This document shows, piece after piece, positions 1 through 8,811 of a stretch of 64,000 bases of DNA. Under the pieces are notes generated by a model. That model made no database searches. It saw nothing but the letters and a program-made list of their open reading frames with translations, and had not been told where the DNA came from. Source of the stretch: an uncultured Alphaproteobacteria bacterium (lineage in GTDB: Bacteria; Pseudomonadota; Alphaproteobacteria; Rhodospirillales; Rhodospirillaceae); the NCBI GenBank assembly GCA_900079695.1, contig LT599022.1, positions 3,571,301 through 3,635,300 of the forward strand. Direction: 5' to 3'. A program made the position numbers and the translations under genes. Every line of letters starts with the position of its first letter. Position 1 is the first letter of the stretch.

Positions 1-582
1 CAGCGGGATCTCCCGCTCGCCCTTCTCCGGCAGGGCCCAGCGCTCCGCCTTTTCCGCCAGGGCGTAGGGGCGCAGGTATTCGACCGCGACCGGTACGCTC
101 TCGTACTGCTCGGGGTCGAGGTGGATCGGCTGGTGCGCGTGGTGGTAGCACACCAGAAGGTCGGCCGCGCCCGAGACGAACGCGGCGACGGTGTCGTGGA
201 CGTTGCCGGCGACGACCTGACAGCTCAGGGCGCGGCCGCTCGCCCAGTCGCGCCACCATTGCGGCAGGCGTCCGGTGGCGAGCGAGTGGGGCACCGCGAC
301 GCGCACGCGGTCGTGCTGGGCGTTGATCTGCCCCGAGACGGCGATCCGCGCGTCCACCACCTGGCGCAGGATCTCGCCCGCGAGTTCGCGGAAGCGCTCG
401 CCCTCGGGAGTCAGCTGGGTGGGGAAGACGCTGCGGTCGATCAGCCGCGCGCCGAGCCAGGCCTCGAGCGCCTGGATGCGGCGGGTGAGCGCGGGCTGGG
501 AGGCGTTCCTCTGCTGCGAGGCGCGGGTGAAGTTGCCGAGTTCGGCAACCGTGAGAAAGTCCTGGAGCCAGCCGATGTCCAT
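1..582 (-). CDS. LysR-family transcriptional regulator (3' part beyond window edge)
   Basis: The reverse strand reads open from an ATG at 582-580 to base 1 (194 codons) and continues outside the window. A GGGAGG ribosome binding site lies just upstream of the ATG. Residues 1-60 form a typical LysR winged helix-turn-helix: it begins MDIGWLQDFLTVAELGNFTR and continues with an SQPALTRRIQALE recognition region and a LIDRS...LTPEG wing. The remainder is the start of the periplasmic-binding-protein-like effector domain. LysR proteins bind promoter DNA in response to a small ligand. The ligand and target cannot be told from here, since the downstream neighbour lies outside the window. The N-terminus is certain; the C-terminus is not seen. 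Confidence 0.9.
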   Translation of the reverse strand, partial: MDIGWLQDFLTVAELGNFTRASQQRNASQPALTRRIQALEAWLGARLIDRSVFPTQLTPEGERFRELAGEILRQVVDARIAVSGQINAQHDRVRVAVPHSLATGRLPQWWRDWASGRALSCQVVAGNVHDTVAAFVSGAADLLVCYHHAHQPIHLDPEQYESVPVAVEYLRPYALAEKAERWALPEKGEREIPL

Positions 583-691
583 GTCCGCCTCCCGGGCTCA
601 GGCCGTTCCGCGGGGCGGCGGCGGGCCGTCGGCGCGCTGCGGGCCGGGGCCGTTTGGATCTCCGATGCGGGCGTGTTCGGAACGTGTGCGC

Positions 692-726
692 ATAGAGTCT
701 TTCCCCCTCTGGTGGAAAGACTCTAT
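692..726. repeat. perfect 13-bp inverted repeat (hairpin) between regulator genes
   Basis: ATAGAGTCTTTCC (692-704) and GGAAAGACTCTAT (714-726) are perfect reverse complements around a 9-base loop. The element lies downstream of the minus-strand NarL-type regulator and upstream of the LysR start. No U-tract follows the stem on the minus strand, so it may be an operator or a transcript-stabilising hairpin rather than a simple terminator. A second spaced pair, TGCATT (730-735) and AATGCA (748-753), sits next to it. Confidence 0.6.
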
Positions 727-795
727 CAATGCATTTTTGTGATCTCTAATGCAAATTCCGCATCATGCCGTATTCGCATGCCGGGTCTGCGCGAC

Positions 796-1449
796 CTACG
801 GGGCGTCCTCGCCCTCGGTCAGGCCCATGCGCGCCGCGGCGATCACCGCCGAGGTGCGGTTGGGCACGCCGAGCGCCTTCAGGATCGCGGTGACGTGGAG
901 CTTCACCGTGCCTTCGGAGAGGTCGAGGGCGTGGGCGATGTCGCGGTTGGACAAGCCGCGCGCCACCAGCCGCAGCACGTCCATCTGCCGCGGCGTGAGC
1001 GCGGCGGAGGGGCTGGTCTGCTCGGATGCGGCGGACTCTTCGGGGCCGTCCTCGAGCACCATGGTGGGGATGTAGTGGCCGCCCGAGAGCACCAGATTCA
1101 TCGCGTGGACCATCACCGTCGACGACGAGGTCTTGGGGATGAAACCGCGCGCGCCGGAGCGCATCGCGGTGGTGATGAGGGCGCGGTCGACGAGGGCGGA
1201 GAGGATCACCACCGGCACTTCCGGCCGGTCGACGCGAAGCTGGCGGAGCGCTTCCTCCCACGGCATGCCGGGCATGCGGATGTCGAGCAGGACGAGGTCG
1301 AGATCCGGCGTCGCGTTGGCGAGTTCGAGGGCTTCGCGATGGTCGCCGGCGGTCAGGCAGCGGGTGCCCGGGGCGAGGTGTTGCAGCACCATCTTGAGGC
1401 CGTCACGAAACAGCTCGTGATCGTCGGCGATGAGAACCGTATAGGCCAC
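796..1449 (-). CDS. NarL/FixJ-type response regulator
   Basis: A 217-residue response regulator from a GTG start at 1449-1447 that begins VAYTVLIADDHELF. The N-terminal receiver domain (about 1-120) keeps the acidic pair (DD at 9-10), the phospho-acceptor Asp56 in LLDIRMPGM, and a conserved Lys in FIPKT. The C-terminal LuxR helix-turn-helix (about 150-210) has LTPRQMDVLRLVARGLSNRDIA and a TVKLHV recognition helix. It is a cytoplasmic transcription factor activated by phosphorylation. An upstream in-frame ATG would add about 31 Arg-rich residues with no domain match, so the GTG is preferred. The histidine kinase gene lies 115 bases upstream on the same strand and is the likely, though unproven, partner. 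Targets are unknown. Confidence 0.85.
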   Translation of the reverse strand: MAYTVLIADDHELFRDGLKMVLQHLAPGTRCLTAGDHREALELANATPDLDLVLLDIRMPGMPWEEALRQLRVDRPEVPVVILSALVDRALITTAMRSGARGFIPKTSSSTVMVHAMNLVLSGGHYIPTMVLEDGPEESAASEQTSPSAALTPRQMDVLRLVARGLSNRDIAHALDLSEGTVKLHVTAILKALGVPNRTSAVIAAARMGLTEGEDAP

Positions 1450-1564
1450 AGTGCGGTAAATCCCGTGTAAGCGTCGGCGTCGCGCCGACCGGGCGCGGGC
1501 CGTTCGCTGCACCGCCCGCGCGTCCCGCAGATTAGCGGACAAGCGGAAGATGGCAAAGGAGAAA

Positions 1565-3439
1565 TCACGACTTTCGGAGGGTTTTGCGTGGCAATTCGAA
1601 ATATACGGTGGCGCCGGCGCCGGGCGGCGACAGCGCGCCGACGCGGCCGCCGTGGAGTTCCACCAGCGCGCGGACGATGCTGAGGCCCAGGCCCGAGCCC
1701 TCCGCCGCGTCGGCGCCGGTGCGCGGTGCGCGGTGCGTCACCTGCCGGAAGCGGTCGAACATCACCGGCAGGAAGTCCGCCGGGATGCCCGGCCCCCGGT
1801 CGGATATCGCGACGCGCACCCGGTCACCGACGCAGGCCGCGCGGATCGCGATCTCGCCGCCCTCGGGGGAGAAGCGCACCGCGTTGGCGAGGATGTTGGT
1901 GACGATCTGCGCGAGGCGGTCGGCGTCGCCCTCCACCCCGAGCGGTTCGGCGGGCAGATCCCAGGCCACGCGCAGGCTCTTCGCCTCGGTGAGCGGGCGG
2001 TGGCTTTCGACGCACTGGTGCAGCACCGCGCCGAGGTCGCAGGGGGCGGGGCGGAAGGCGATCATCCCGGCGTCGATGCGCTCGAGGTCGAGAAGATCGG
2101 TGATCAGGCGCATCAGGCGGCGGCCGTTGCGCTCGGCGATGGCGAGCATGTCGCGGCTTTTCTCCGCGTCGACCGCGCCCCCGGCGACGAGGCGGAGCGC
2201 CCCGAGGATCGCGGTCAGCGGCGAGCGGAGATCGTGGCCGACGGTGGAGACCAGTTCCGCCTGCATCCGCGCCACGCGCTTGCGCTCGGTGATGTCCTGG
2301 AGGATCGCGACGTAGAGCGGTTCGCCGTCCACCGCGACGCGCGACACCGAAAGCTCGGCGGGAAAGGTGCGGCCGTCGCGCATCTTCGCGGAGATCTCGC
2401 GGCGGCGGCCGTCGCCCTCGGCGAACAGCGCCGCGGGGTTGGCGGCTTCGGCGAGCAGGTCGGCGAACGGGCGGCCGAGCACCTCGCTCGGCGAAAAGCC
2501 GAACATCCGCTCGGCGGCGGCGTTGAAGCCGACCACCGTGCCCGCGGCGGAGGCGATCACCGCGCCCTCGCGGATGGTGTCGAAGATCGCGCGCACCTGG
2601 CCGCGGCTGGCGCGCAGGTCGCGGGTCGCCTGGGCACGGCGGCGGCGGTGGGTGCGCAGGGACAGCAGCAGTGCGACGATCGCCGGAGCCGCGGCGAGGC
2701 AGTCCATGAGGTCGTCGTCGAACGGCCGGGCGCGGGCGGAAAGGCCGACGAAGGCGACGAGGCGGCCGCGGTCGAGCGCCGGGAGCACCGCCGTGGGGCC
2801 GAGGTCGCCGGTTTCGAGACCCGCGTCGGCGCGCGCCGGGGCGAGGGTGTCGAAGGCGCGCAACAGCACCGGCGGCGGCGGTCCGGCGAACGCCTCGACC
2901 CAGCCGCCGCGCGCGGCGAGCGGCACCGGCTCGAACGCGCCGGAGGGCAGGCGGCGGAGCTCCGCGACGATGCCGGCGTGGCAGTCGCACAGGCGCATCA
3001 GGCGGTCGAGGCAGTCGCCGATCGCGACCGCGGAGTCGCCGCCGGCGAGCGCGCCGCGCACCACGTCCACCAGCAGGTGCTGCATCGTCTCGCGCCGCCG
3101 CGCGCCGTCGCGCAGGCGGCGCTCGCGGGTGACGTCGACGACGCGCAGACGGGTTTCGCCGTCGCGTCCCGGCGCGAGGTCGATCTCGAAGCTCCGCCCG
3201 ACGCCGTCGATCTCTTCCGGGCGGCCGCCGCCGAGGTGGCGCAGCAGCATCGGCGTGGCGCTCTCGCCGGGGGCGGACGGGCCGCCGATCAGCGCCGCCA
3301 CCACGTCGGCGAGGGGCGCGCCCGGCGCGGGCGGCGTGCGGCCGGGGGCGAGCATCGCGGCGAAGCCGGGCGCGAGGCGGATCAGCCGCGCGCCGGCGTC
3401 GAACACCGCGACGGCGTCGTCGTCCGGGGACAGGGTCAT
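1565..3439 (-). CDS. PAS-domain sensor histidine kinase
   Basis: A 624-residue kinase from an ATG at 3439 with GGAAG upstream; in-frame ATGs at 3484 and 3514 are alternatives. Domains in order: a degenerate PAS-like segment (1-110), a GAF-like segment (about 115-260), a PAS domain (about 280-390, ending QDITERKRV), a HisKA dimerisation domain with the phosphorylated His402 in STVGHDLRSPLTA, and a C-terminal HATPase domain with an N-box (NAVRFSP), DRGPGIP and a GSGLGLSIV G2 box. No convincing membrane segment is seen, so it is probably cytosolic. It autophosphorylates and passes phosphate to a response regulator. The NarL-type gene just downstream is the obvious candidate, although HisKA kinases usually pair with OmpR- or NtrC-type regulators. 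The input signal is unknown. Confidence 0.85.
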   Translation of the reverse strand: MTLSPDDDAVAVFDAGARLIRLAPGFAAMLAPGRTPPAPGAPLADVVAALIGGPSAPGESATPMLLRHLGGGRPEEIDGVGRSFEIDLAPGRDGETRLRVVDVTRERRLRDGARRRETMQHLLVDVVRGALAGGDSAVAIGDCLDRLMRLCDCHAGIVAELRRLPSGAFEPVPLAARGGWVEAFAGPPPPVLLRAFDTLAPARADAGLETGDLGPTAVLPALDRGRLVAFVGLSARARPFDDDLMDCLAAAPAIVALLLSLRTHRRRRAQATRDLRASRGQVRAIFDTIREGAVIASAAGTVVGFNAAAERMFGFSPSEVLGRPFADLLAEAANPAALFAEGDGRRREISAKMRDGRTFPAELSVSRVAVDGEPLYVAILQDITERKRVARMQAELVSTVGHDLRSPLTAILGALRLVAGGAVDAEKSRDMLAIAERNGRRLMRLITDLLDLERIDAGMIAFRPAPCDLGAVLHQCVESHRPLTEAKSLRVAWDLPAEPLGVEGDADRLAQIVTNILANAVRFSPEGGEIAIRAACVGDRVRVAISDRGPGIPADFLPVMFDRFRQVTHRAPRTGADAAEGSGLGLSIVRALVELHGGRVGALSPPGAGATVYFELPRKTLRKS

Positions 3440-3543
3440 CGGTCGTCTTCCGGCTGCGGTCGAAACGGGCAATGGGGATTGCATACATCGACCTTCGCCG
3501 CAAGTCTTTTGCAAAGACTAGGCGAAGTGATTGAGGGTCATTC

Positions 3544-5400
3544 TCAAGAGAGAACGCCGATCGCGATGTGTTCGGGGTCGGATTTCGCGAGTTTTTTCAA
3601 GCCTGCAATCAGCGGGCTCAAATGATCGTCGCCGCGCAGGCGGCTTTCGGGGCGGATCCGCACCACCGCCGCGCTGACGGTGAGGAGCGGGAAGGCGCGC
3701 TCGACGCCGTAGCGGTCGGCCACCACGATCGCCCCCCGCTCGCGCGCCGACTCGTCGTAGAACGCCGCCACCTCCTCGCGGAAGAGGTCGAGCGTGCGGC
3801 GGATTTCGCGCTTCAGCCGCGCGAAGTCGTCGACCGCCTTGCGGCCGGAGACGAAATCGTCGCCGCCGACGTGGGCGATGAAGTTCTCCGGCCCGCCGAA
3901 CTGGCGGCGCAGGAGGTCGGCGAACGCCTGGATCGCGCGGTCGCCCTGGCGGAAGCCGTAATGATCGTTGAAGGGTTTGAAGTTGTCGAAGTCGTAATAC
4001 ACCATCGCGTGCTCGACCGAGGCGTCGGCCAGACACTCGGACAGGTATTCGTGGATCACGGTGTTGCCCGGCAGGCGGGACAGCGGGTTCTGGTCGCGCG
4101 CGAGCGTCAGGTTCTTGTCGTTGATCACGCGCAGCAGCGCGGTGGCGGAGAGGAACCCCGCGTATTTCGACTGGCCGTCGACCAGGATCAGCCCTTCGGC
4201 ATGGTCCGCCCCTGAGAAGATCTCGAGAATCCGCTCGGCGGCGAGGTTGATCGCCGCCACCGGGCACGGGCTGAGGAACTGTTCGAGGGAGCGGCCGTAG
4301 GCGCGGTTGGTCATCAGGTCGCGGCCGAACTGGGAGTAGGTGTATTCCTTGAGATCGCCCTCGCGGATGATGCCGCGGGGTTCGCCGGAGGCGTCCACCA
4401 CCGGAAAGAAGGTGCGGGCCTTTTCGGCGCGGAAGCGCTCGAACACCTCGAGCATGCGGGTGTCGAGCGGCAGCGGTTCGAGCGCCTCCATGCGTTCGAG
4501 GAGGATGCGCTCGTCGTTGCGGCTCTGGCGGCGGTCGCGGCGCGACAGGTCGCGCACCGGGAGATATGCGCGCTCCGCCTCGGCGACGCGGTCGAGCGGC
4601 GGGCAGACCACGAAGCCCTGGATCAGGTCGCAGCCGACCTCCTTGCAGACGAAGTACTCGCTCTCGTTCTCCACCTCCTCCGCCACCACCAGGATGCCGA
4701 GCAGGTGGGCGATCGAGACGATGTGGGAGAAGAAGATCTTCTTGCGCGAATCCTCGCCCGCTCCGGCGAGCAGGGTGCGGTCGATCTTGATGAAGTCGGG
4801 GTGCGCGCCGGTGAGGGTCCGGAGGCTGGCGAGCCCGGCGCCGAAATCGTCGACGGCATAGCGCAGCGCCGACCGGTGGGTCCGCTTCTCGCGCAGGATC
4901 GCGTGCAGGAAATCGCCGAACGGCGCGCGCTCGGAAATATCGAGGATCAGCGCGCCGTCGTCGAGCCCGTGGGCGGCGAGCCGGCGGCGGGTGTCCGCGA
5001 GGCCGTCGTAGTCCGGGTTGCGGAACGGCCGCGCGTCGATGTTGACGAACAGCTTGCGGTCGCGGGCGAACGGCCACGCGGCGTAGGCCGCGATCGCCTT
5101 TTCCCGCAGGGCCGCGTCCACCGCCTCCAGCGCGCCGTCGGCTTCGGCTGCGTCGAACAGCTTCTCGGCGCTGGCGAATCCCGCGCGCTCGAAGCCGCGC
5201 AACAGCGCCTCGAGGCCGTAGGTGTGGCCCGAGTGGATGTTCACCACCGGCTGGAACGCGTGGCTGAGATCGGCGATCGCCGCCTGCCATCGCGCATCCG
5301 GTTCCGCGCGGGGCGGTGCCGTCGGCCGCTCGCGGGCCTCGGATTCGGGCTCCCCCTGGCGCGAACGGGACATGCGCTTGCGACCGAACAGGGCCACCAT
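3544..5400 (-). CDS. EAL-CBS-GGDEF cyclic-di-GMP signalling protein
   Basis: A 618-residue protein whose ATG at 5400 follows a strong GGGGGAG ribosome site. The N-terminal EAL phosphodiesterase domain (about 45-290) has EALLRG at 64-69, VDDFGAG, FIKIDR and a QGFVVCPPL end; the usual AEGVE is AEEVE. A CBS-pair-like region follows (about 330-450, with FFPVVDASGEPRGIIREGDL). The C-terminal GGDEF domain has YYDFDNFKPFND and a GGDDF signature, a variant of GGDEF. Both domains look largely intact, so it could make or break cyclic-di-GMP, with the CBS pair sensing adenine nucleotides. No membrane segment is seen. The 12-bp inverted repeat at 5493-5530 lies about 95 bases upstream. The net activity cannot be told from sequence. 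Confidence 0.87.
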   Translation of the reverse strand: MVALFGRKRMSRSRQGEPESEARERPTAPPRAEPDARWQAAIADLSHAFQPVVNIHSGHTYGLEALLRGFERAGFASAEKLFDAAEADGALEAVDAALREKAIAAYAAWPFARDRKLFVNIDARPFRNPDYDGLADTRRRLAAHGLDDGALILDISERAPFGDFLHAILREKRTHRSALRYAVDDFGAGLASLRTLTGAHPDFIKIDRTLLAGAGEDSRKKIFFSHIVSIAHLLGILVVAEEVENESEYFVCKEVGCDLIQGFVVCPPLDRVAEAERAYLPVRDLSRRDRRQSRNDERILLERMEALEPLPLDTRMLEVFERFRAEKARTFFPVVDASGEPRGIIREGDLKEYTYSQFGRDLMTNRAYGRSLEQFLSPCPVAAINLAAERILEIFSGADHAEGLILVDGQSKYAGFLSATALLRVINDKNLTLARDQNPLSRLPGNTVIHEYLSECLADASVEHAMVYYDFDNFKPFNDHYGFRQGDRAIQAFADLLRRQFGGPENFIAHVGGDDFVSGRKAVDDFARLKREIRRTLDLFREEVAAFYDESARERGAIVVADRYGVERAFPLLTVSAAVVRIRPESRLRGDDHLSPLIAGLKKLAKSDPEHIAIGVLS

Positions 5401-5492
5401 GACACTCCCCCTTCCGCCGGAGCGGCGGCCCCGGCGTCCCGATTGATGACGGGGAATGTCCGGAGCGTCAATCGAGGGCGGGGGATGACATA

Positions 5493-5530
5493 AAATTTTC
5501 ATCGCTCCGGAGGAAAGACGATGGAAATTT
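5493..5530. repeat. 12-bp inverted repeat between the EAL-GGDEF gene and panD
   Basis: AAATTTTCATCG (5493-5504) and CGATGGAAATTT (5519-5530) pair with one mismatch across a 14-base spacer. This is an AT-rich island in GC-rich DNA, in the region between two divergent genes, which fits an operator or promoter element. Confidence 0.5.
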
Positions 5531-5586
5531 ACCCGATTGGGTTGAGGACGTCGGAGTTTCCTCTTGGCCGATCGGCGATTTTCTAA
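5521..5586 (+). CDS. possible 21-residue leader or small protein
   Basis: An ATG at 5521 is preceded by a near-consensus GGAGGAAAG ribosome site 4 bases away. The frame runs 21 codons to a TAA at 5584-5586. The peptide has no recognised domain, and its codon use (ATT, TTG, AGG, CCT, CTT) is unlike the GC-rich neighbours. It starts within the right arm of the inverted repeat and ends about 175 bases before panD. It could be a leader peptide or chance; there is no other support. Confidence 0.25.
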   Translation: MEIYPIGLRTSEFPLGRSAIF

Positions 5587-5762
5587 GGCCGCACTTACGG
5601 CTTCTCTGTCGGCGGTCCGGCGTTTGTCTGCCCGGGCGCGAACGGGCGCGGGCGGCGCGGCGATCCGATTCGGTTTTGCTTGATTTTGTCGGCGGCGCGG
5701 AGGAAAACGTCGGGTCCGCCGGCCGGGCGGGCGTTCGGATGCGCGAAGGGAAAGGCACGCAG

Positions 5763-6260
5763 ATGGGCCAGCCGAAGATCCGCAAGATCGCCACGCCCGG
5801 GGAGATCCCCCCGGCCTATCGTCTCGACGACGCGCGGCGGCCGTTCATGTACGGCAAGCTGCACCGCGTCACCGTCACCGAGGCGCGGGTCGACTACGTC
5901 GGCTCGATCACCATCGATCCCCTGATGCTGCGCGCCGCCGGCATCCTGCCCTACAGCCGCGTCGACGTCGTCAACGTCGCCAACGGCAACCGTCTCCAGA
6001 CCTACGTCATCGAGGGGCGCGAGGGCGCGGGCGACTGCTGCCTCAACGGTGCGGCGGCGCACCTGTTCGCCCCCGGCGACCTCGCGATCATCATGGCCTA
6101 CGAGGACGTTCCCGCCGAAAACCTGCCGGGGCGCGAGAGCGTCGCGGTGATGGTCGACGGCGGCAACCGCGTCACCGAGATCTGGACCTACGCCACCCCC
6201 GCGCCCGACGAGGTCGGGGAGTCCTGCCGCCATGGCGAAGTCTTCGCGCGCTCCGCATAA
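5763..6260 (+). CDS. panD: aspartate 1-decarboxylase
   Basis: PanD decarboxylates L-aspartate to beta-alanine for pantothenate and coenzyme A synthesis. It is a small cytosolic pyruvoyl enzyme made by self-cleavage. The core starts YGKLHRVTVTEA and carries the Gly47-Ser48 cleavage site in YVGSITID, followed by the AAGILPYSRVDVVNVANGNR stretch typical of the family. At 165 residues it is longer than the usual ~126 because of about 28 extra N-terminal residues. The ATG at 5763 has an AAGG ribosome site 8 bases upstream; an ATG at 5847 would give the usual length. The 3' end overlaps the next gene by 29 bases, suggesting co-transcription. The identification is firm; the start is less so. Confidence 0.9.
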   Translation: MGQPKIRKIATPGEIPPAYRLDDARRPFMYGKLHRVTVTEARVDYVGSITIDPLMLRAAGILPYSRVDVVNVANGNRLQTYVIEGREGAGDCCLNGAAAHLFAPGDLAIIMAYEDVPAENLPGRESVAVMVDGGNRVTEIWTYATPAPDEVGESCRHGEVFARSA

Positions 6261-7521
6261 GCGCCGCGCCGCGCCGCCCGCGCGGCCGACGACGCTCGAA
6301 ATCGCCGCCCTCGGCGCGGGCGGCGACGGCGTCGCGGTCAGGGACGGCGTGCGCCATTTCGTGCCCCTCGCGCTGCCGGGCGAGACCGTCGTCGCGGTGC
6401 CGCGCGCGGCTTCGGCCGACGGCGTGGCCTGCACGCTGTCCGCGGTCGAGCGGCCGTCGCCCGAGCGGGTCGCGCCGATCTGCCCGGCGTTCGGCCGCTG
6501 CGGCGGTTGCTCGCTCCAGCATTGGCAGGGCGCCGCGCGCGCCCGCTGGAAGCGCGAGCGCGTGGTCGTCGCCCTCGGGCATCGCGGCTTCGTCGATCCG
6601 CCGGTGGCGGCGGTCGTCACCTGCCCCGAAAACACCCGCCGCCGCGCCACCCTCGCCCTCAAGGGCGGCCGCATCGGCTTCCGCGAAGGCGCGGGCCACG
6701 CGGTGGTGGCGATCGACGCGTGCCCGGTGCTGCGCCCCGAACTCTCGGCGCTGATCCCGCCGCTCCGCGCGGCGCTGGCGCGGCTCGCGGGCGACGCGGC
6801 GGTCGCGCTCACCTGGACCGACACCGGCGCCGACGTCGTCGTCCGCGCCGACGCGACCCTCGGCTGGGAGGCGCGCGAGGCGCTCGCCGCCTTCGCCGCC
6901 GCGCACGATCTTGCCCGCCTCGCGTGGGACTTCGGCCACGGGCCGGAGCCGCTCGCGGTGGCGCGCCCGCCCGCGATGACCTTCGGCGGCGTCGCCGTGC
7001 CGTTCCCGGCGGCGTCGTTCCTCCAGCCTTCGGCCGAGGGCGAGGCGGCGCTGCGCGACGCGGTGCTGGACGGCCTCGGCGCGGCGGAACGGGTCGCCGA
7101 CCTGTTCTGCGGCCTCGGCACCTTCGCGCTGCCGGTGGCCCGGCGGGCGCGGCGGGTGTTCGCGGCGGACGCCGACGGCGCGGCGGTGCGCGCGCTCGCC
7201 GCCGGAGTCGCCGCGGCGGGGCTCGGCGGCCGGGTCGAGGTGGCGGCGCGCGACCTGTTCCGCGATCCGCTCTCCGCCGCCGAACTCGACGCCTTCGACG
7301 CGGTGGTGTTCGACCCGCCGCGCGCGGGCGCGCAGGCCCAGGCGCGGGAACTGGCGGCGTCGGCGGTGCCGCTGGTGGTGGCGGTGTCGTGCAATCCGGC
7401 GAGCTTCGCCCGCGACGCCCGGACGCTGGCGGACGGCGGCTACGCCCTCGAACGGGTGACGCCGGTCGACCAGTTTCCCACCAACGCGCATGTCGAGCTG
7501 GTGGCGGTGTTCCGCCGCTGA
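6232..7521 (+). CDS. TrmA/RlmD-family RNA (uracil-5-)-methyltransferase
   Basis: A 429-residue SAM-dependent RNA m5U methyltransferase of the TrmA/RlmC/RlmD family. A short TRAM-like N-terminus is followed by an iron-sulfur cluster motif, Cys84, Cys90 and Cys93 in CPAFGRCGGC, with Cys164 as the probable fourth ligand. The Rossmann domain has DLFCGLGTFALP and FDPPRAGA. The catalytic cysteine is Cys387 in AVSCNPASFARD, with the general base Glu in NAHVELVAVF at the C-terminus. The target is probably a specific uridine in 23S rRNA, but tRNA cannot be excluded. The gene starts inside the end of panD, so the two are probably translationally linked. Confidence 0.88.
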   Translation: MAKSSRAPHKRRAAPPARPTTLEIAALGAGGDGVAVRDGVRHFVPLALPGETVVAVPRAASADGVACTLSAVERPSPERVAPICPAFGRCGGCSLQHWQGAARARWKRERVVVALGHRGFVDPPVAAVVTCPENTRRRATLALKGGRIGFREGAGHAVVAIDACPVLRPELSALIPPLRAALARLAGDAAVALTWTDTGADVVVRADATLGWEAREALAAFAAAHDLARLAWDFGHGPEPLAVARPPAMTFGGVAVPFPAASFLQPSAEGEAALRDAVLDGLGAAERVADLFCGLGTFALPVARRARRVFAADADGAAVRALAAGVAAAGLGGRVEVAARDLFRDPLSAAELDAFDAVVFDPPRAGAQAQARELAASAVPLVVAVSCNPASFARDARTLADGGYALERVTPVDQFPTNAHVELVAVFRR

Positions 7522-7560
7522 CGGTTGCGAGAGTTCGATTTTCGTTCTATCGTCGTCGCC

Positions 7561-8811
7561 ATGATCGGATCGCCGTCCATCGCCCGGGTTCTCTCCGCCG
7601 TGCGCCGCCGCACGGTGCTCAGGGGGCTGGGCGCGGCGCTCGCCGCCGGGCTTCTGCCGCGCGCGGCGCGGGCCGCGGGGCTCGAACTGGTGCCGCTCAA
7701 GCCCAATCCGCACGGCGCGTTCGCCGAACTCTGGGGCGTCTCCGGCTACGTGCCGGGCGCGGGCGGGGCGCTCGGCGGCGCGGCGGCGAAGCGGCTCGCG
7801 GCGCGAACCCCGCCCGCCACGGCGAAGCTGCGGATCTTCCACTTCAACGACATGCACAATTATCTCGCCTCCGGCCGCGGCGAGGCGGACGAAACCCACG
7901 CGCTCAGCCAGATGGTCAAGCGGGTGCGCGCCGCGCGGGCGAAGGCGAAGCCGGGCGAGGCGGTGCTGTTCCTGAGCTGCGGCGACGACCGCACCGGCAC
8001 CGCTCTCGACAAGCTCCTCGGCGACGTCGAGGGGCGGGGGTTCGTCTCCGACCCCGCCTACGTCGCCTATTCCGCCGCGGGGGTGGACGCCGGGGCGATC
8101 GGCAACCACGAGTTCGACCACGGCGCGCGCACCCTCCGGCGCGGCATCCGCAATCACGCACGGTTTCCGTTGCTCGCCGCCAATCTTCACGGCTGCCGCG
8201 AGCTGGAAGCCGGGCGCGACGTCTTTCCCGCCGCGATCGGCGTGGCGGGCGATCTGCGGGTGGCGCTGCTCGGCCTCGTCACGCCGGTGGCGAAGCATTT
8301 CCGCAAGGCGGGCGACCCGGGGCTCGCGCTCGCCTCGCCCGCGGCGGCGGCGAAGGAGCTGCTGCCCGCGCTCGCCGCCCACGCCGACGTGGTCCTGATC
8401 CTGTCCCATTGCGGCTTCGGCGAGGAGTTCGGCCCCGCGCGCAAGACCGACGGCTGGCGCTTCTACATCGCCGAGGGCGACGTGACGATCGCCCGCGCGA
8501 TTGCCGGTCTGACCGAGAAGCCGGTGCTGATTCTCGGCGGCCACACCCACACCGTGCTCAACGCCGCGGCGCTCGACCGCGACAACGTCGTCGGCGGCAT
8601 CCCGATTCTCCAGGCCGGGGCCCACGGCAAGTATCTCGGCGAGGCGGTGCTGAACCTCGCCGCGGGGACCGAGTCGCGTCTCTCGGCGCGGCTCCATGCG
8701 GCGCGCACCGGGGCCGAAGACGGCCCGCGCGGCGAACGCGACGACGACTACGATCGCGACTTCGAATTCCGCGTCGTCGACCCTCTCCAGGCCCGCGCCC
8801 GCACCCTGTGA
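7561..8811 (+). CDS. exported metallophosphoesterase (5'-nucleotidase/UshA-like, single domain)
   Basis: A 416-residue protein with a twin-arginine-type leader: RRRTVLRGLG, then an Ala-rich h-region and an RAARAA cleavage region. The calcineurin-like metallophosphoesterase core shows Asn96-Asp97-Met98-His99, a CGDD metal motif, GNHEFDHG from Gly181, an LSHCG motif and GGHTHT with His328 and His330. These are the metal ligands of the UshA/5'-nucleotidase family. The C-terminal nucleotide-specificity domain of UshA is absent, so the substrate is uncertain. A TTG at 7525 is a possible upstream start, but the ATG at 7561 places the leader better. The signal suggests a periplasmic enzyme folded with its metals before export. 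Confidence 0.83.
   Translation: MIGSPSIARVLSAVRRRTVLRGLGAALAAGLLPRAARAAGLELVPLKPNPHGAFAELWGVSGYVPGAGGALGGAAAKRLAARTPPATAKLRIFHFNDMHNYLASGRGEADETHALSQMVKRVRAARAKAKPGEAVLFLSCGDDRTGTALDKLLGDVEGRGFVSDPAYVAYSAAGVDAGAIGNHEFDHGARTLRRGIRNHARFPLLAANLHGCRELEAGRDVFPAAIGVAGDLRVALLGLVTPVAKHFRKAGDPGLALASPAAAAKELLPALAAHADVVLILSHCGFGEEFGPARKTDGWRFYIAEGDVTIARAIAGLTEKPVLILGGHTHTVLNAAALDRDNVVGGIPILQAGAHGKYLGEAVLNLAAGTESRLSARLHAARTGAEDGPRGERDDDYDRDFEFRVVDPLQARARTL

Noticed and set aside
121..1470. A 449-codon plus-strand frame over the LysR and NarL-type genes
   Set aside because: It is the mirror of two minus-strand regulators with clear HTH and receiver motifs.
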